Of a stretch of DNA of 64,000 nt, positions 17,083 to 24,747 are shown in pieces. The notes under the pieces are model-generated. The model was not told where the DNA came from. It was given only the letters and a program-made list of their open reading frames with translations, and made no database searches. This stretch comes from Kistimonas scapharcae. GTDB taxonomy: Bacteria; Pseudomonadota; Gammaproteobacteria; Pseudomonadales; Endozoicomonadaceae. Within the stretch, counting starts at the first letter, position 1. The number at the start of each line of letters is the position of its first letter. The stretch covers positions 1 through 64,000 of the forward strand of contig NZ_BAABFL010000089.1 of assembly GCF_039540975.1 (NCBI RefSeq), read 5' to 3'. The translations under genes and the position numbers were made by a program.

Positions 17083-17514
17083 GTGAGAACACTGAATAAA
17101 GGGACCATTATTGCTATCCGTGTGACACTTTACGTCAGCCTCATAGCGTTTGGGCTGCTCTTTAGTATTGGCCTGATTAAGTCCAATTACGAAAATTTCG
17201 CCGTTGCCATCCTGCAACAGACCGAACCTCCCCATGAAGGTAGCTATTCCGTGATCAGCCCTTGGGCATGGCTTTATCGAACGGATAACAACAGCGCCTA
17301 CCTTCAGGATATGGTGAACGCACACCTGGGAAGCTATCAGGAACATGAATTATTAAGCTGGACGATTGATCATGACAAACTTCTCAATGGTAATTTCCCC
17401 ATGGAGTTCCTCTTCCGAGTCAAACACAGTAATGGAGAGTCCCTTGAGCGCTTTTCGATCGCCGGTTATTTCAACCCGAAAGTGTCCTTCCAGCATGTGC
17501 ATATCAATGAATGA
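17083..17514 (+). CDS. Hypothetical single-pass membrane protein
   Basis: The 143-residue product starts with GTG at 17083, preceded by AAGGA about 10 bases upstream. Residues 9-33 form one membrane helix (IIAIRVTLYVSLIAFGLLFSIG), followed by a soluble, probably periplasmic, domain of about 110 residues without Cys. I recognise no family. It is divergent from pilA across a 257-base AT-rich spacer and convergent with queH. Its place inside the disrupted nadC-pilA-pilB neighbourhood allows a pilus-related role, but nothing in the sequence shows one. Confidence 0.65.
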   Translation: MRTLNKGTIIAIRVTLYVSLIAFGLLFSIGLIKSNYENFAVAILQQTEPPHEGSYSVISPWAWLYRTDNNSAYLQDMVNAHLGSYQEHELLSWTIDHDKLLNGNFPMEFLFRVKHSNGESLERFSIAGYFNPKVSFQHVHINE

Positions 17515-17556
17515 GGTTTTGATGCGTCATTTCACTTAAAACAAAAAACTGACCTT

Positions 17557-18258
17557 CTATTCATCTGACCGGGCAATCAGCTGTTCCCCCTCGCCATAAA
17601 ACTGAGACAATCGTTTGATACGCGGCCGACCACAAGCCAAACGGTGGCGATTGGTATCCCGTAAGCTGTAGACACAGCCACAGTACTCCTGCTGATAAAA
17701 ATGCTCCTGTTTGGACAGCTCAATCATACGCTGCGAGCCCCCCTGCTTACGCCAGTTCATCGTCCAGTACTCTACCCCCCTGTAACGACCAGCCGCCCGC
17801 TCGCCACTGGTATTGATTTGAGCCATATTTTTCCAGCGGGATATGCCCAGCGTACTGGATATCAGTGGGATACGATGCTCATGCGCATACAGTGCCGTCC
17901 GTTCAAACCGCATATCAAAGCACACGGTACAACGCTCCCCTCGCTCCGGCTCATCCTCCAAGCCCTTCACGCGCTCAAACCAAACATCGGTATCATAATC
18001 CACATCAACAAACGGTATACCTAATTTGTCACAAAAGCGTTTATTCTCATTTTTACGCATTTCGTATTCTTCGAGTGGGTGAATATTGGGATTATAAAAA
18101 AAGACCGTCTGGCAAATACCCGAAGCCTCTATGGCCATTATGACCTCTCCTGCACAGGGGGCACAGCAGGAATGTAGTAATATAGTCTCCGCCGAACCGG
18201 GTGCTGACAATACCGGGCGTTTATAGCGAGCTAACGAATAGATATTTGAAGCAGACAT
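17557..18258 (-). CDS. queH: Epoxyqueuosine reductase QueH
   Basis: The 233-residue protein (DUF208 family) carries the metal and catalytic cysteine sets of QueH: LLHSCCAPCAGE near the N-terminus, RCTVCFDMR in the middle and EYCGCVYSL near the C-terminus, with YNPNIHPLEEYEMRK between. QueH reduces epoxyqueuosine to queuosine in tRNAs with a GUN anticodon, as an alternative to QueG. I take ATG 18258 as the start; a TTG at 18294 would add 12 residues. It is single-standing between the unknown membrane protein and pilB, which would normally lie close to pilA. Confidence 0.9.
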   Translation of the reverse strand: MSASNIYSLARYKRPVLSAPGSAETILLHSCCAPCAGEVIMAIEASGICQTVFFYNPNIHPLEEYEMRKNENKRFCDKLGIPFVDVDYDTDVWFERVKGLEDEPERGERCTVCFDMRFERTALYAHEHRIPLISSTLGISRWKNMAQINTSGERAAGRYRGVEYWTMNWRKQGGSQRMIELSKQEHFYQQEYCGCVYSLRDTNRHRLACGRPRIKRLSQFYGEGEQLIARSDE

Positions 18259-18543
18259 AGGTTGGCAGTTACCACTCAAAAAAATGTTAATCAAGCATGG
18301 CCTACCTTCAACATTCCTCTAAATCAATTCCTTCTTAAAGCCAACCCTTGATAGTTCTGCAGCCTATACATAACCAGTCATTGTGTATAGCCCGCCGTAA
18401 ACCTCCCTTTGTTAGTGCCTTGTCACAGATTCATTGACAGGACAGATGACCAATCGCGACCTTACCTTTATAGTTAAGGGATATACGGACAGCGAACAAG
18501 AATACTGCCGTCAGACAATAAACATGCAAGAGTTCCCCAGCAT

Positions 18544-20244
18544 ATGGCAGATATACAACTGACAGGCCTTGCCCGTCGCCTTGTTACTGACAACCTTCTG
18601 AATGAAGAAACAGCGGCCAACGCTGTCGAAGCAGCACGCAAGGATAAGCTGCCGCTGATCACTTACCTGGTTCAGGAAAACCTGGTCAATGCCAATACGC
18701 TGGCACTGATCAATGCCGAAATGTTCGGCATGCCCCTGTTTAACATTGACGCCCTCGATTTCAACCAGGCGCCACGGGAACTTATCCCCGAAAAGCTGTT
18801 ACGCCAGCATAATGCTTTACCTCTCTTCAAGCGCGGAACACGCCTGTTCATCGCGGTATCAGACCCGACCAATGAAAAAGCCGTTGAAGAATTTCGGTTC
18901 AATACCGGCCTGAATGTCGAAGCCATCCTGATCCCCCAGGATCAACTGGCACTGGGCATAGAAAAAATCCTGGACGGTCCAGACAGTGCGCTGGATGATC
19001 TGGACGATGACCTTGACGACCTTGATACAGAAGACGGCGCCCCCAAAGAGGAAGAAATTACCAGTGGCGATGGTGCTGATGAAGCGCCAGTCGTTCGCTT
19101 CGTCAATAAAATGCTACTGACCGCAATCAAGAAAGGCGCCTCGGATCTACACTTCGAGCCTTATGAGAAAGCCTACCGGGTGCGATTCCGGATTGACGGG
19201 GTTCTGCAGGAAATAGCCAGACCACCCATTGGACTATCCCCCAAGATCTCGTCCCGCCTGAAGATCATGTCATCCATGGATATCTCAGAACGGCGTAAAC
19301 CCCAGGATGGTCGGATAAAACTCAAACTCTCGAAAACCAAGGCGATCGACTTCCGGGTGAACACCCTGCCGACCCTGTGGGGCGAGAAAATCGTACTGCG
19401 GATACTGGATCCTTCCAGCGCCCAGATGGGGATCGATATGCTGGGTTATGAACCCGAGCAGAAAGACATGTACATGACTGCCCTGCATAAACCCCAGGGG
19501 ATGATTCTGGTCACAGGTCCTACAGGCTCCGGTAAGACCGTATCGCTTTATACCGGTCTTAATATTCTCAACACTGTGGAAAGAAACATCTCCACCGCTG
19601 AGGACCCGGTGGAAATCAACCTCGAAGGGATCAACCAGGTCAACGTCAACCCGAAACAGGGGATGGACTTCGCCCAGGCTCTGCGCGCCTTCCTCCGGCA
19701 GGATCCCGATATCATCATGGTCGGGGAGATCCGGGACCTTGAAACGGCCAATATCGCTATCAAGGCTGCACAAACTGGGCACATGGTACTGTCAACACTG
19801 CACACCAACAGTGCCGCTGAAACCCTGACCCGTCTGCAAAACATGGGCGTTCCGTCTTTCAATATTGCCACCTCTGTTAACCTGATCATCGCCCAGCGTC
19901 TGGCGCGGCGCCTGTGCTCCTGTAAGCAGAAGGCCGATATCCCCAAAGCCACATTGCTGAAAGAAGGTTTCACCGAAGAACAGCTGGATGGCGCCGTCAT
20001 CTACAACCACAAACCCTCGGGGTGTGAGAAGTGCAACAAAGGCTATAAGGGACGGGTGGGGATTTATGAAGTCGTTTATATCACCCCTGGCATGCAGTCC
20101 ATCATCATGGAAGAGGGTAATTCACTGCAGATTAACGAGCAGGCCCAGCAGGAAGGGTTTAACAGCCTCCGCCAGTCAGGTCTGGTCAAAGTCTTACAGG
20201 GTGTCACAACCCTCGAAGAGGTGAACCGGGTAACACAGGATTAA
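18544..20244 (+). CDS. pilB: Type IV pilus assembly ATPase PilB
   Basis: PilB (566 residues) is the cytoplasmic hexameric ATPase that powers pilus extension. It has an N-terminal MshEN-type domain (about 1-150), then a strongly acidic linker (DDLDDDLDDLDTEDG). The ATPase core has Walker A GPTGSGKT at 325-332, the Asp box and Walker B (DPDIIMVGEIRD), a His box (TGHMVLSTLHTN), and a tetracysteine zinc site (CSCKQK then GCEKCNKGYKGR). A PilB-type identity is favoured over GspE by these features and by pilA nearby. pilC and pilD do not follow; cca starts 98 bases downstream, so the inner-membrane platform and prepilin peptidase must be encoded elsewhere. Confidence 0.95.
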   Translation: MADIQLTGLARRLVTDNLLNEETAANAVEAARKDKLPLITYLVQENLVNANTLALINAEMFGMPLFNIDALDFNQAPRELIPEKLLRQHNALPLFKRGTRLFIAVSDPTNEKAVEEFRFNTGLNVEAILIPQDQLALGIEKILDGPDSALDDLDDDLDDLDTEDGAPKEEEITSGDGADEAPVVRFVNKMLLTAIKKGASDLHFEPYEKAYRVRFRIDGVLQEIARPPIGLSPKISSRLKIMSSMDISERRKPQDGRIKLKLSKTKAIDFRVNTLPTLWGEKIVLRILDPSSAQMGIDMLGYEPEQKDMYMTALHKPQGMILVTGPTGSGKTVSLYTGLNILNTVERNISTAEDPVEINLEGINQVNVNPKQGMDFAQALRAFLRQDPDIIMVGEIRDLETANIAIKAAQTGHMVLSTLHTNSAAETLTRLQNMGVPSFNIATSVNLIIAQRLARRLCSCKQKADIPKATLLKEGFTEEQLDGAVIYNHKPSGCEKCNKGYKGRVGIYEVVYITPGMQSIIMEEGNSLQINEQAQQEGFNSLRQSGLVKVLQGVTTLEEVNRVTQD

Positions 20245-20342
20245 GTTGCCCTGAAAACGATTCTGGCCGGAAAATCTGTCCACACAGGCGCTCCGGCCCC
20301 TACAATACCCCCTCTTTTGTTTCCCGGTACTGTTTGTTATCC

Positions 20343-21485
20343 ATGAAAATCTATCTTGTTGGCGGTGCTGTACGCGACAGACTGTTAGGACTACCCGTCA
20401 AGGATTGTGACTGGGTTGTGGTCGGCAGCTCTCCTTCAGCTATGAAAGCACAGGGATTCCGCCCCGTAGGCAAGGATTTTCCCGTCTTTATCCACCCCAA
20501 AACCGGTGAAGAGTACGCGCTGGCCAGGACAGAACGGAAATCCGGACACGGCTATGCCGGCTTCACCTTCCATACGTCACCGGATGTCACCCTGGAAGAA
20601 GACCTGCTCCGGCGGGATCTCACTATTAATGCCATGGCAGAAACGGATAATGGCGAACTGATCGACCCTTACCATGGTCATGAGGACCTGCAGAATCGCA
20701 TCCTTCGCCATGTCTCACCCGCCTTCCGTGAGGATCCCCTGCGCATCCTCAGAACGGCACGTTTTGCCGCTCGCTATGCACCCTTCGGTTTTCAGATTGC
20801 AGATGAAACCACGGCACTGATGAAACTCATGGTGAGCTCTGGTGAAGTGAACTATCTGGTGGCGGAAAGGGTTTGGCAGGAAACCGTTCGTGCGCTGGCA
20901 GAACCTGCACCAGTCGTTTTCTTTGATGTTCTGAATGATTGTGGTGCCCTGTCAGCATTAATGCCAATGCTATTGCCAGGATTCAGTCATGACTCAGCGA
21001 TTCCGCGAACCGCACTGGCACGGTCTGCCGAAAAACAGTCTGACACTGTATCCCGGTTTGTCTTCGCCGCTCTCCCATGGGCGGATCAGGCTCCTGCCAC
21101 CAATGCTGCTGACCAACTGAAAACCTTCTGTGCAGACTTAAAGGTTCCGGTCGAGTATCGCGAGATGGCCATACTGGTCGCCAATCACCTTCCCACATGG
21201 CTGTCCATGACAAGCGCCTCTCCAGAATCCCTGCTAACGCTTCTGGAAAAAACCGATGTATTCAGACGGGAAGCGCGTTTTCAGCAATTCCTCTCTATCT
21301 GCGAATTACTGGCTCATACCGTTAACGCCAACCATCAGCAAAGAAACTGGTTGGAAACCGCAGTACTTGCCTGCAAAACCGTCGATATACAGCCCCTGGT
21401 CAAGCAGGGACATAAAGGACAGGCATTAGCCGCGGCTATTCGTCAGGAGCGCCTGTCAGCCATTGCTGCTGCGCTGGCGTCCTGA
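20343..21485 (+). CDS. cca: tRNA CCA-adding enzyme (class II nucleotidyltransferase)
   Basis: Cca (380 residues from ATG 20343) adds or repairs the 3' CCA end of tRNA. It begins MKIYLVGGAVRDRLLG and has the metal-binding DCDWVVVG strand, the RRDLTINAMA template-pocket motif and DPLRILRTARFAARY, all of the bacterial class II enzyme. The C-terminal part lacks a clear HD phosphohydrolase motif set of the E. coli enzyme (412 residues), so the phosphatase and phosphodiesterase activities are probably missing. Its last 30 bases overlap the convergent folK gene. Confidence 0.93.
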   Translation: MKIYLVGGAVRDRLLGLPVKDCDWVVVGSSPSAMKAQGFRPVGKDFPVFIHPKTGEEYALARTERKSGHGYAGFTFHTSPDVTLEEDLLRRDLTINAMAETDNGELIDPYHGHEDLQNRILRHVSPAFREDPLRILRTARFAARYAPFGFQIADETTALMKLMVSSGEVNYLVAERVWQETVRALAEPAPVVFFDVLNDCGALSALMPMLLPGFSHDSAIPRTALARSAEKQSDTVSRFVFAALPWADQAPATNAADQLKTFCADLKVPVEYREMAILVANHLPTWLSMTSASPESLLTLLEKTDVFRREARFQQFLSICELLAHTVNANHQQRNWLETAVLACKTVDIQPLVKQGHKGQALAAAIRQERLSAIAAALAS

Positions 21486-22007
21486 TGCCACTATCGGAGA
21501 CATCTGTACAGGAGATAGTCCAAAGCTTCGTCCATCCTGCAGGAACAAGCTGACTCGATCTTCCATCGGTGACGAAGAAAAGGTTTCTGCCCACGCTGCG
21601 TCCTTTTTCTCCATAAGGTCCAACGCTTCATCGGCTAACGCCAAAAAGAATGGTTCGTTAACAAACTCTGATGCATCAACCAGGCTATCTTTGCCATCCC
21701 ATAGCGCAAGAATATCCATGTCCGCAACACAGGCTCTGCGATGTTCCATCGGGTTAGCATGATCACGTCCCAGCAACTTTTCCTGCTGCTTGGTCCATGC
21801 TTTTAGCTCCCGACCGTTCATCGAAGTCTGTATGCCAACTACAACATTCAGAAAGTCATCCGCATTCTCGACACCGACGGGATGGGTTCGGGTGACTGAA
21901 CTGATCCAGAGCTGACCAAATCGTTCCGACAACGCCGACACCATGGCAGCAATATGCTGCTCAGGGTCAACGTTACTGCCTAATCCCAGTAATGCGTACT
22001 GTGTCAC
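21456..22007 (-). CDS. folK: 2-amino-4-hydroxy-6-hydroxymethyldihydropteridine pyrophosphokinase
   Basis: FolK (183 residues) transfers pyrophosphate from ATP to 6-hydroxymethyl-dihydropterin, the step before dihydropteroate synthase (folP, also in this window). It opens with YALLGLGSNVDPEQHI and contains RDHANPMEHRRACVADMDIL, a divergent version of the family's R-rich loop and D-x-D metal motif. The start codon overlaps the folB stop by 4 bases (ATGA), implying translational coupling. The C-terminus extends past the usual 160 residues with a low-complexity tail (ASGRQRSSNG) that overlaps cca on the other strand. Confidence 0.9.
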   Translation of the reverse strand: MTQYALLGLGSNVDPEQHIAAMVSALSERFGQLWISSVTRTHPVGVENADDFLNVVVGIQTSMNGRELKAWTKQQEKLLGRDHANPMEHRRACVADMDILALWDGKDSLVDASEFVNEPFFLALADEALDLMEKKDAAWAETFSSSPMEDRVSLFLQDGRSFGLSPVQMSPIVASGRQRSSNG

Positions 22008-22393
22008 TCAGAATCCTTGTCAACCGGCCAGTTGATGCCCATCTGCTCTCTGGTCCGGAAACATTCAACGGAAGGAATCGCATCCCGCAGGGCGTGGGGT
22101 TTTCGAATCACCAGTTTCACGGATTGTACGGCAAACTCCGTAAAAATCAGTTTCAGTATGCCGCCACACAAGGCTTCCAGCAGGTGAAAACGACTCGCTT
22201 GGCAGTACTGCTTTACTCGCCGGCTGAGTGTGGCGTAGTCCAGTGCATCCGGCAGGTCATCGGAAACAAAGGCGTCTGAAAAATCGGTGCCCAGTTCCAG
22301 GTCTATCTGCAGAGGCTGGGGCTCTTCATGTTCCCAGTGATAAAAACCGATAATGGTTTCTACATACAGGTTTTCAATCCGGACCTTATCCAC
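22004..22393 (-). CDS. folB: Dihydroneopterin aldolase
   Basis: FolB (129 residues) cleaves 7,8-dihydroneopterin to 6-hydroxymethyl-dihydropterin and glycolaldehyde. It has the N-terminal MDKVRIENLYVETIIGFYHWE, where the catalytic-site Glu sits in IGFYHWE, and the DYATLSRRVKQYCQ segment; VKLVIRKPHAL near the end includes the catalytic Lys. It begins 3 bases after the tsaD stop and overlaps folK, so tsaD-folB-folK form one operon. In Pseudomonas plsY sits between tsaD and folB; there is no room for it here. Confidence 0.93.
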   Translation of the reverse strand: MDKVRIENLYVETIIGFYHWEHEEPQPLQIDLELGTDFSDAFVSDDLPDALDYATLSRRVKQYCQASRFHLLEALCGGILKLIFTEFAVQSVKLVIRKPHALRDAIPSVECFRTREQMGINWPVDKDSE

Positions 22394-22396
22394 GGC

Positions 22397-23443
22397 TTAT
22401 CGGCTCCCATCAGTCACAGGGGTGAGGGTTTCAAGCGGCCATCTTGGCATGGGGCGGATACCCGGGGCATCCCGCTCACCGGCCAGCAGTCGCTGACAAC
22501 CGGCATAGGCAATCATGGCGCCATTGTCGGTACAGAAGGCCGGACGTGCATAGTATAACGCTGCGTTTTCCCCAGCGGCCATTTCGCCCAGCTTTTCACG
22601 AAGACGTTTGTTCGCGCTGACACCACCGGCAATGACCAGACGCTTCATCCCGCTTTCACGCAGGGCGCGACGACATTTGATTGTCAGGGTATCCACAACG
22701 GCATCTTCAAAAGCCCGGGCGATATCGGCACGGGTCTGCTCATCAATCTGACCATCAACGGTGTGCTGCTGTACGGTATTCAGGGTAAAGGTTTTCAGGC
22801 CACTGAAACTGAAATCCAGCCCCGGACGGTCTGTCATCGGACGAGGGAAGCGAAATCGACCGGAAACACCCTGCTCCGCCAGTGCCGCAACCCGGGGACC
22901 ACCAGGATAATCCAGCCCCAGCATCATCGCTGTTTTATCAAATGCTTCACCGGCGGCATCATCAACAGACTCCCCCAGCAGTTTGTACTGACCAATGCCC
23001 TCAACGGATACCAGCTGGGTGTGGCCGCCGGAAACCAACAGCGCTACGAAGGGAAATTCCGGTGGAGCTTCTTCCAGCATCGGTGCCAGCAGATGGCCTT
23101 CCATATGGTGTACCCCTATAACGGGAACATCCCAGGTAAAGGCGATGGACTTGGCAATGGCTGAACCCACCATCAATGCTCCAATCAGGCCTGGCCCCCG
23201 GGTATAGGCAATCGCATCGATCTCTTCACGACTGACTTCCGCCTGCGCCATGACGTCACGAATCAACGGCAACACACGTCGGATATGGTCACGGGAAGCC
23301 AGTTCAGGCACTACACCACCATACTCCGTGTGCATATCCACCTGGCTGTAGAGGGCATCGCCCAGCAGGCCGGCTTCACTGTCGTAAATGGCAATACCGG
23401 TTTCGTCACAGGAGGATTCAATCCCGAGGACTTTCATGTGCAT
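22397..23443 (-). CDS. tsaD: tRNA N6-threonylcarbamoyltransferase TsaD
   Basis: TsaD (348 residues from ATG 23443, which has AGGA 6 bases upstream; ATG 23437 is also possible) transfers threonylcarbamoyl to A37 of tRNAs that read ANN codons, working with TsaB and TsaE. Marks include VLGIESSCDETGIAIYD, the metal-binding HHMEGHLLAPML, LLVSGGHTQLV, and FCTDNGAMIAYAG near the C-terminus. It is the first gene of the tsaD-folB-folK unit and divergent from rpsU, an arrangement conserved through the gammaproteobacteria. Confidence 0.95.
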   Translation of the reverse strand: MHMKVLGIESSCDETGIAIYDSEAGLLGDALYSQVDMHTEYGGVVPELASRDHIRRVLPLIRDVMAQAEVSREEIDAIAYTRGPGLIGALMVGSAIAKSIAFTWDVPVIGVHHMEGHLLAPMLEEAPPEFPFVALLVSGGHTQLVSVEGIGQYKLLGESVDDAAGEAFDKTAMMLGLDYPGGPRVAALAEQGVSGRFRFPRPMTDRPGLDFSFSGLKTFTLNTVQQHTVDGQIDEQTRADIARAFEDAVVDTLTIKCRRALRESGMKRLVIAGGVSANKRLREKLGEMAAGENAALYYARPAFCTDNGAMIAYAGCQRLLAGERDAPGIRPMPRWPLETLTPVTDGSR

Positions 23444-23778
23444 CGTATTCCTGGTCAAGTCAGGCTGGGAATAATAAAGGATGCCTGCATCAGGGCAAGC
23501 GTCATTACCCGCAGGCCTGCATGGATTGTCAGTGCCAATACGGAAACTATTCCCGAATCCGCCGGTCTACAGGGTAAGCGTATTCGGTACAACACGGCCC
23601 TGTAGTGCGTGATCAGGCGTTCCTCTTGACAAATACTATGCTTGACCGCTATAGCAATCACTCATTACAATTCGCCGCTTTCATTATGTACGGCTACTAT
23701 TGGCTCTGTACCTATGTGGAAATAAACTGCCGGAAACGGCATCCCATTACTTGATATTTTAAGGAAGGTGAGGCCTGC
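23444..23778. other. Divergent tsaD/rpsU intergenic region
   Basis: This spacer of 335 bases holds the promoters of both units and no gene that I can support. A sigma-70 promoter for rpsU is listed separately. A short stem with a GAAA loop (TGCCGGAAACGGCA) lies about 50 bases before rpsU within its leader and might take part in ribosomal-protein control; this is only a suggestion. Confidence 0.6.
23626..23655 (+). promoter_or_regulatory. Sigma-70 promoter for the rpsU operon
   Basis: A perfect -35 box TTGACA (23626-23631) is followed after 18 bases by TATAGC (23650-23655), or after 17 by CTATAG. It faces rpsU, with a leader of about 120 bases. Confidence 0.65.
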
Positions 23779-23994
23779 ATGCCTGCTGTCAAAGTTAAAG
23801 AGAATGAACCTTTTGACGTTGCCCTGCGTCGTTTCAAGCGGTCCTGTGAAAAAGCCGGTGTTCTGTCCGAAGTGCGTCGTCGTGAGCACTACGAGAAGCC
23901 GACCACAGTTCGCAAACGCAAGGCAGCTGCAGCAGTCAAGCGGCATCTGAAAAAAGTGCAGCGCGAAAATCGCCGTCGCGAGCGTCTGTACTAA
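23779..23994 (+). CDS. rpsU: 30S ribosomal protein S21
   Basis: S21 (71 residues) is a small basic protein needed for 30S initiation. The sequence (MPAVKVKENEPFDVALRRFK, then CEKAGVLSEVRRREHYEKP, ending ENRRRERLY) is full length and typical. A GAGG ribosome-binding site lies 6 bases before the ATG. It opens the macromolecular-synthesis operon rpsU-yqeY-dnaG-rpoD, which links ribosome, primer and sigma-factor production. Confidence 0.97.
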   Translation: MPAVKVKENEPFDVALRRFKRSCEKAGVLSEVRRREHYEKPTTVRKRKAAAAVKRHLKKVQRENRRRERLY

Positions 23995-24118
23995 TCAGTT
24001 GATCGACTGATACGACCGGCTGTGGCATTTCGTCGTTTGACCCGGCGCCTTGAATAGGGGTAAGGCCGTCCCCATATAGCGGGCACAGTACTTTATTTAT
24101 TCAAGGCCGGAGAGATCC

Positions 24119-24574
24119 ATGACTGACAGCACTTTGAAGAGCCGTCTGACTGACGCAATGAAAGACGCCATGCGCGCCAAGGATAAAGACCGTCTCGGTG
24201 TTATCCGGATGGCGCTGGCGGAATTCAAACGTGTGGAAGTGGATGAGCGCATTGAGGTGGATGACAGTCGAGGTCTGGCTCTGCTGGACAAGATGGTCAA
24301 ACAACGGCGGGATGCCGCCAGCCAGTTTACTGACGCCGGCCGTCAGGAACTGGCTGACAAGGAAAACGCAGAAATCGTCGTTCTGCAGGATTTCCTCCCC
24401 AAACAACTCAGCGATGATGAAATCAACGCAATCATTGAAGCCGCCGTTACCGAAACGGGTGCAGCTTCGATGCAGGATATGGGGCGCCTGATGGGCGTTA
24501 TCAAACCCAAGGTTCAAGGCGCCGCCGACATGGGCGTCGTCAGCAAGCTGATCAAGGCACGACTGTCTAACTAA
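24119..24574 (+). CDS. yqeY: GatB/YqeY-domain protein
   Basis: The 151-residue protein is YqeY-like: it starts with TLKSRLTDAMKDAMRAKDKDRLGVIRMAL and ends with the DMGRLMGVIKPKVQGAADMGVVSKLIKARL domain, shared with the C-terminal tail of GatB where it contacts tRNA. A role in tRNA-dependent amidation is assumed, but no reaction is shown. It sits between rpsU and dnaG, as in Pseudomonas, and the ATG at 24119 follows GGAGAG. Confidence 0.92.
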   Translation: MTDSTLKSRLTDAMKDAMRAKDKDRLGVIRMALAEFKRVEVDERIEVDDSRGLALLDKMVKQRRDAASQFTDAGRQELADKENAEIVVLQDFLPKQLSDDEINAIIEAAVTETGAASMQDMGRLMGVIKPKVQGAADMGVVSKLIKARLSN

Positions 24575-24613
24575 CGACCAGCCTGACCAGCACCAACCTG
24601 CATCCGTTGGGAA

Positions 24614-24639
24614 TGGCGAAAGTGTGAAAACTTTCGCCA
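24614..24639 (+). promoter_or_regulatory. Hairpin between yqeY and dnaG
   Basis: A perfect 10-bp stem (TGGCGAAAGT / ACTTTCGCCA, loop of 6) lies 39 bases after yqeY and is not followed by a T run. In E. coli the rpsU-dnaG spacer holds a partial terminator and an mRNA processing site that keep primase levels low; this hairpin is in the equivalent place and may do the same. Confidence 0.45.
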
Positions 24640-24747
24640 ATGAAGCCCTCAACAGATTTCCAACCACGACCAAACCAACCTGTGATACCCTGATTCGAGT
24701 AATCGAACAACGCTCACTTCAATCATTCATAGCGATAATGCTGGACC

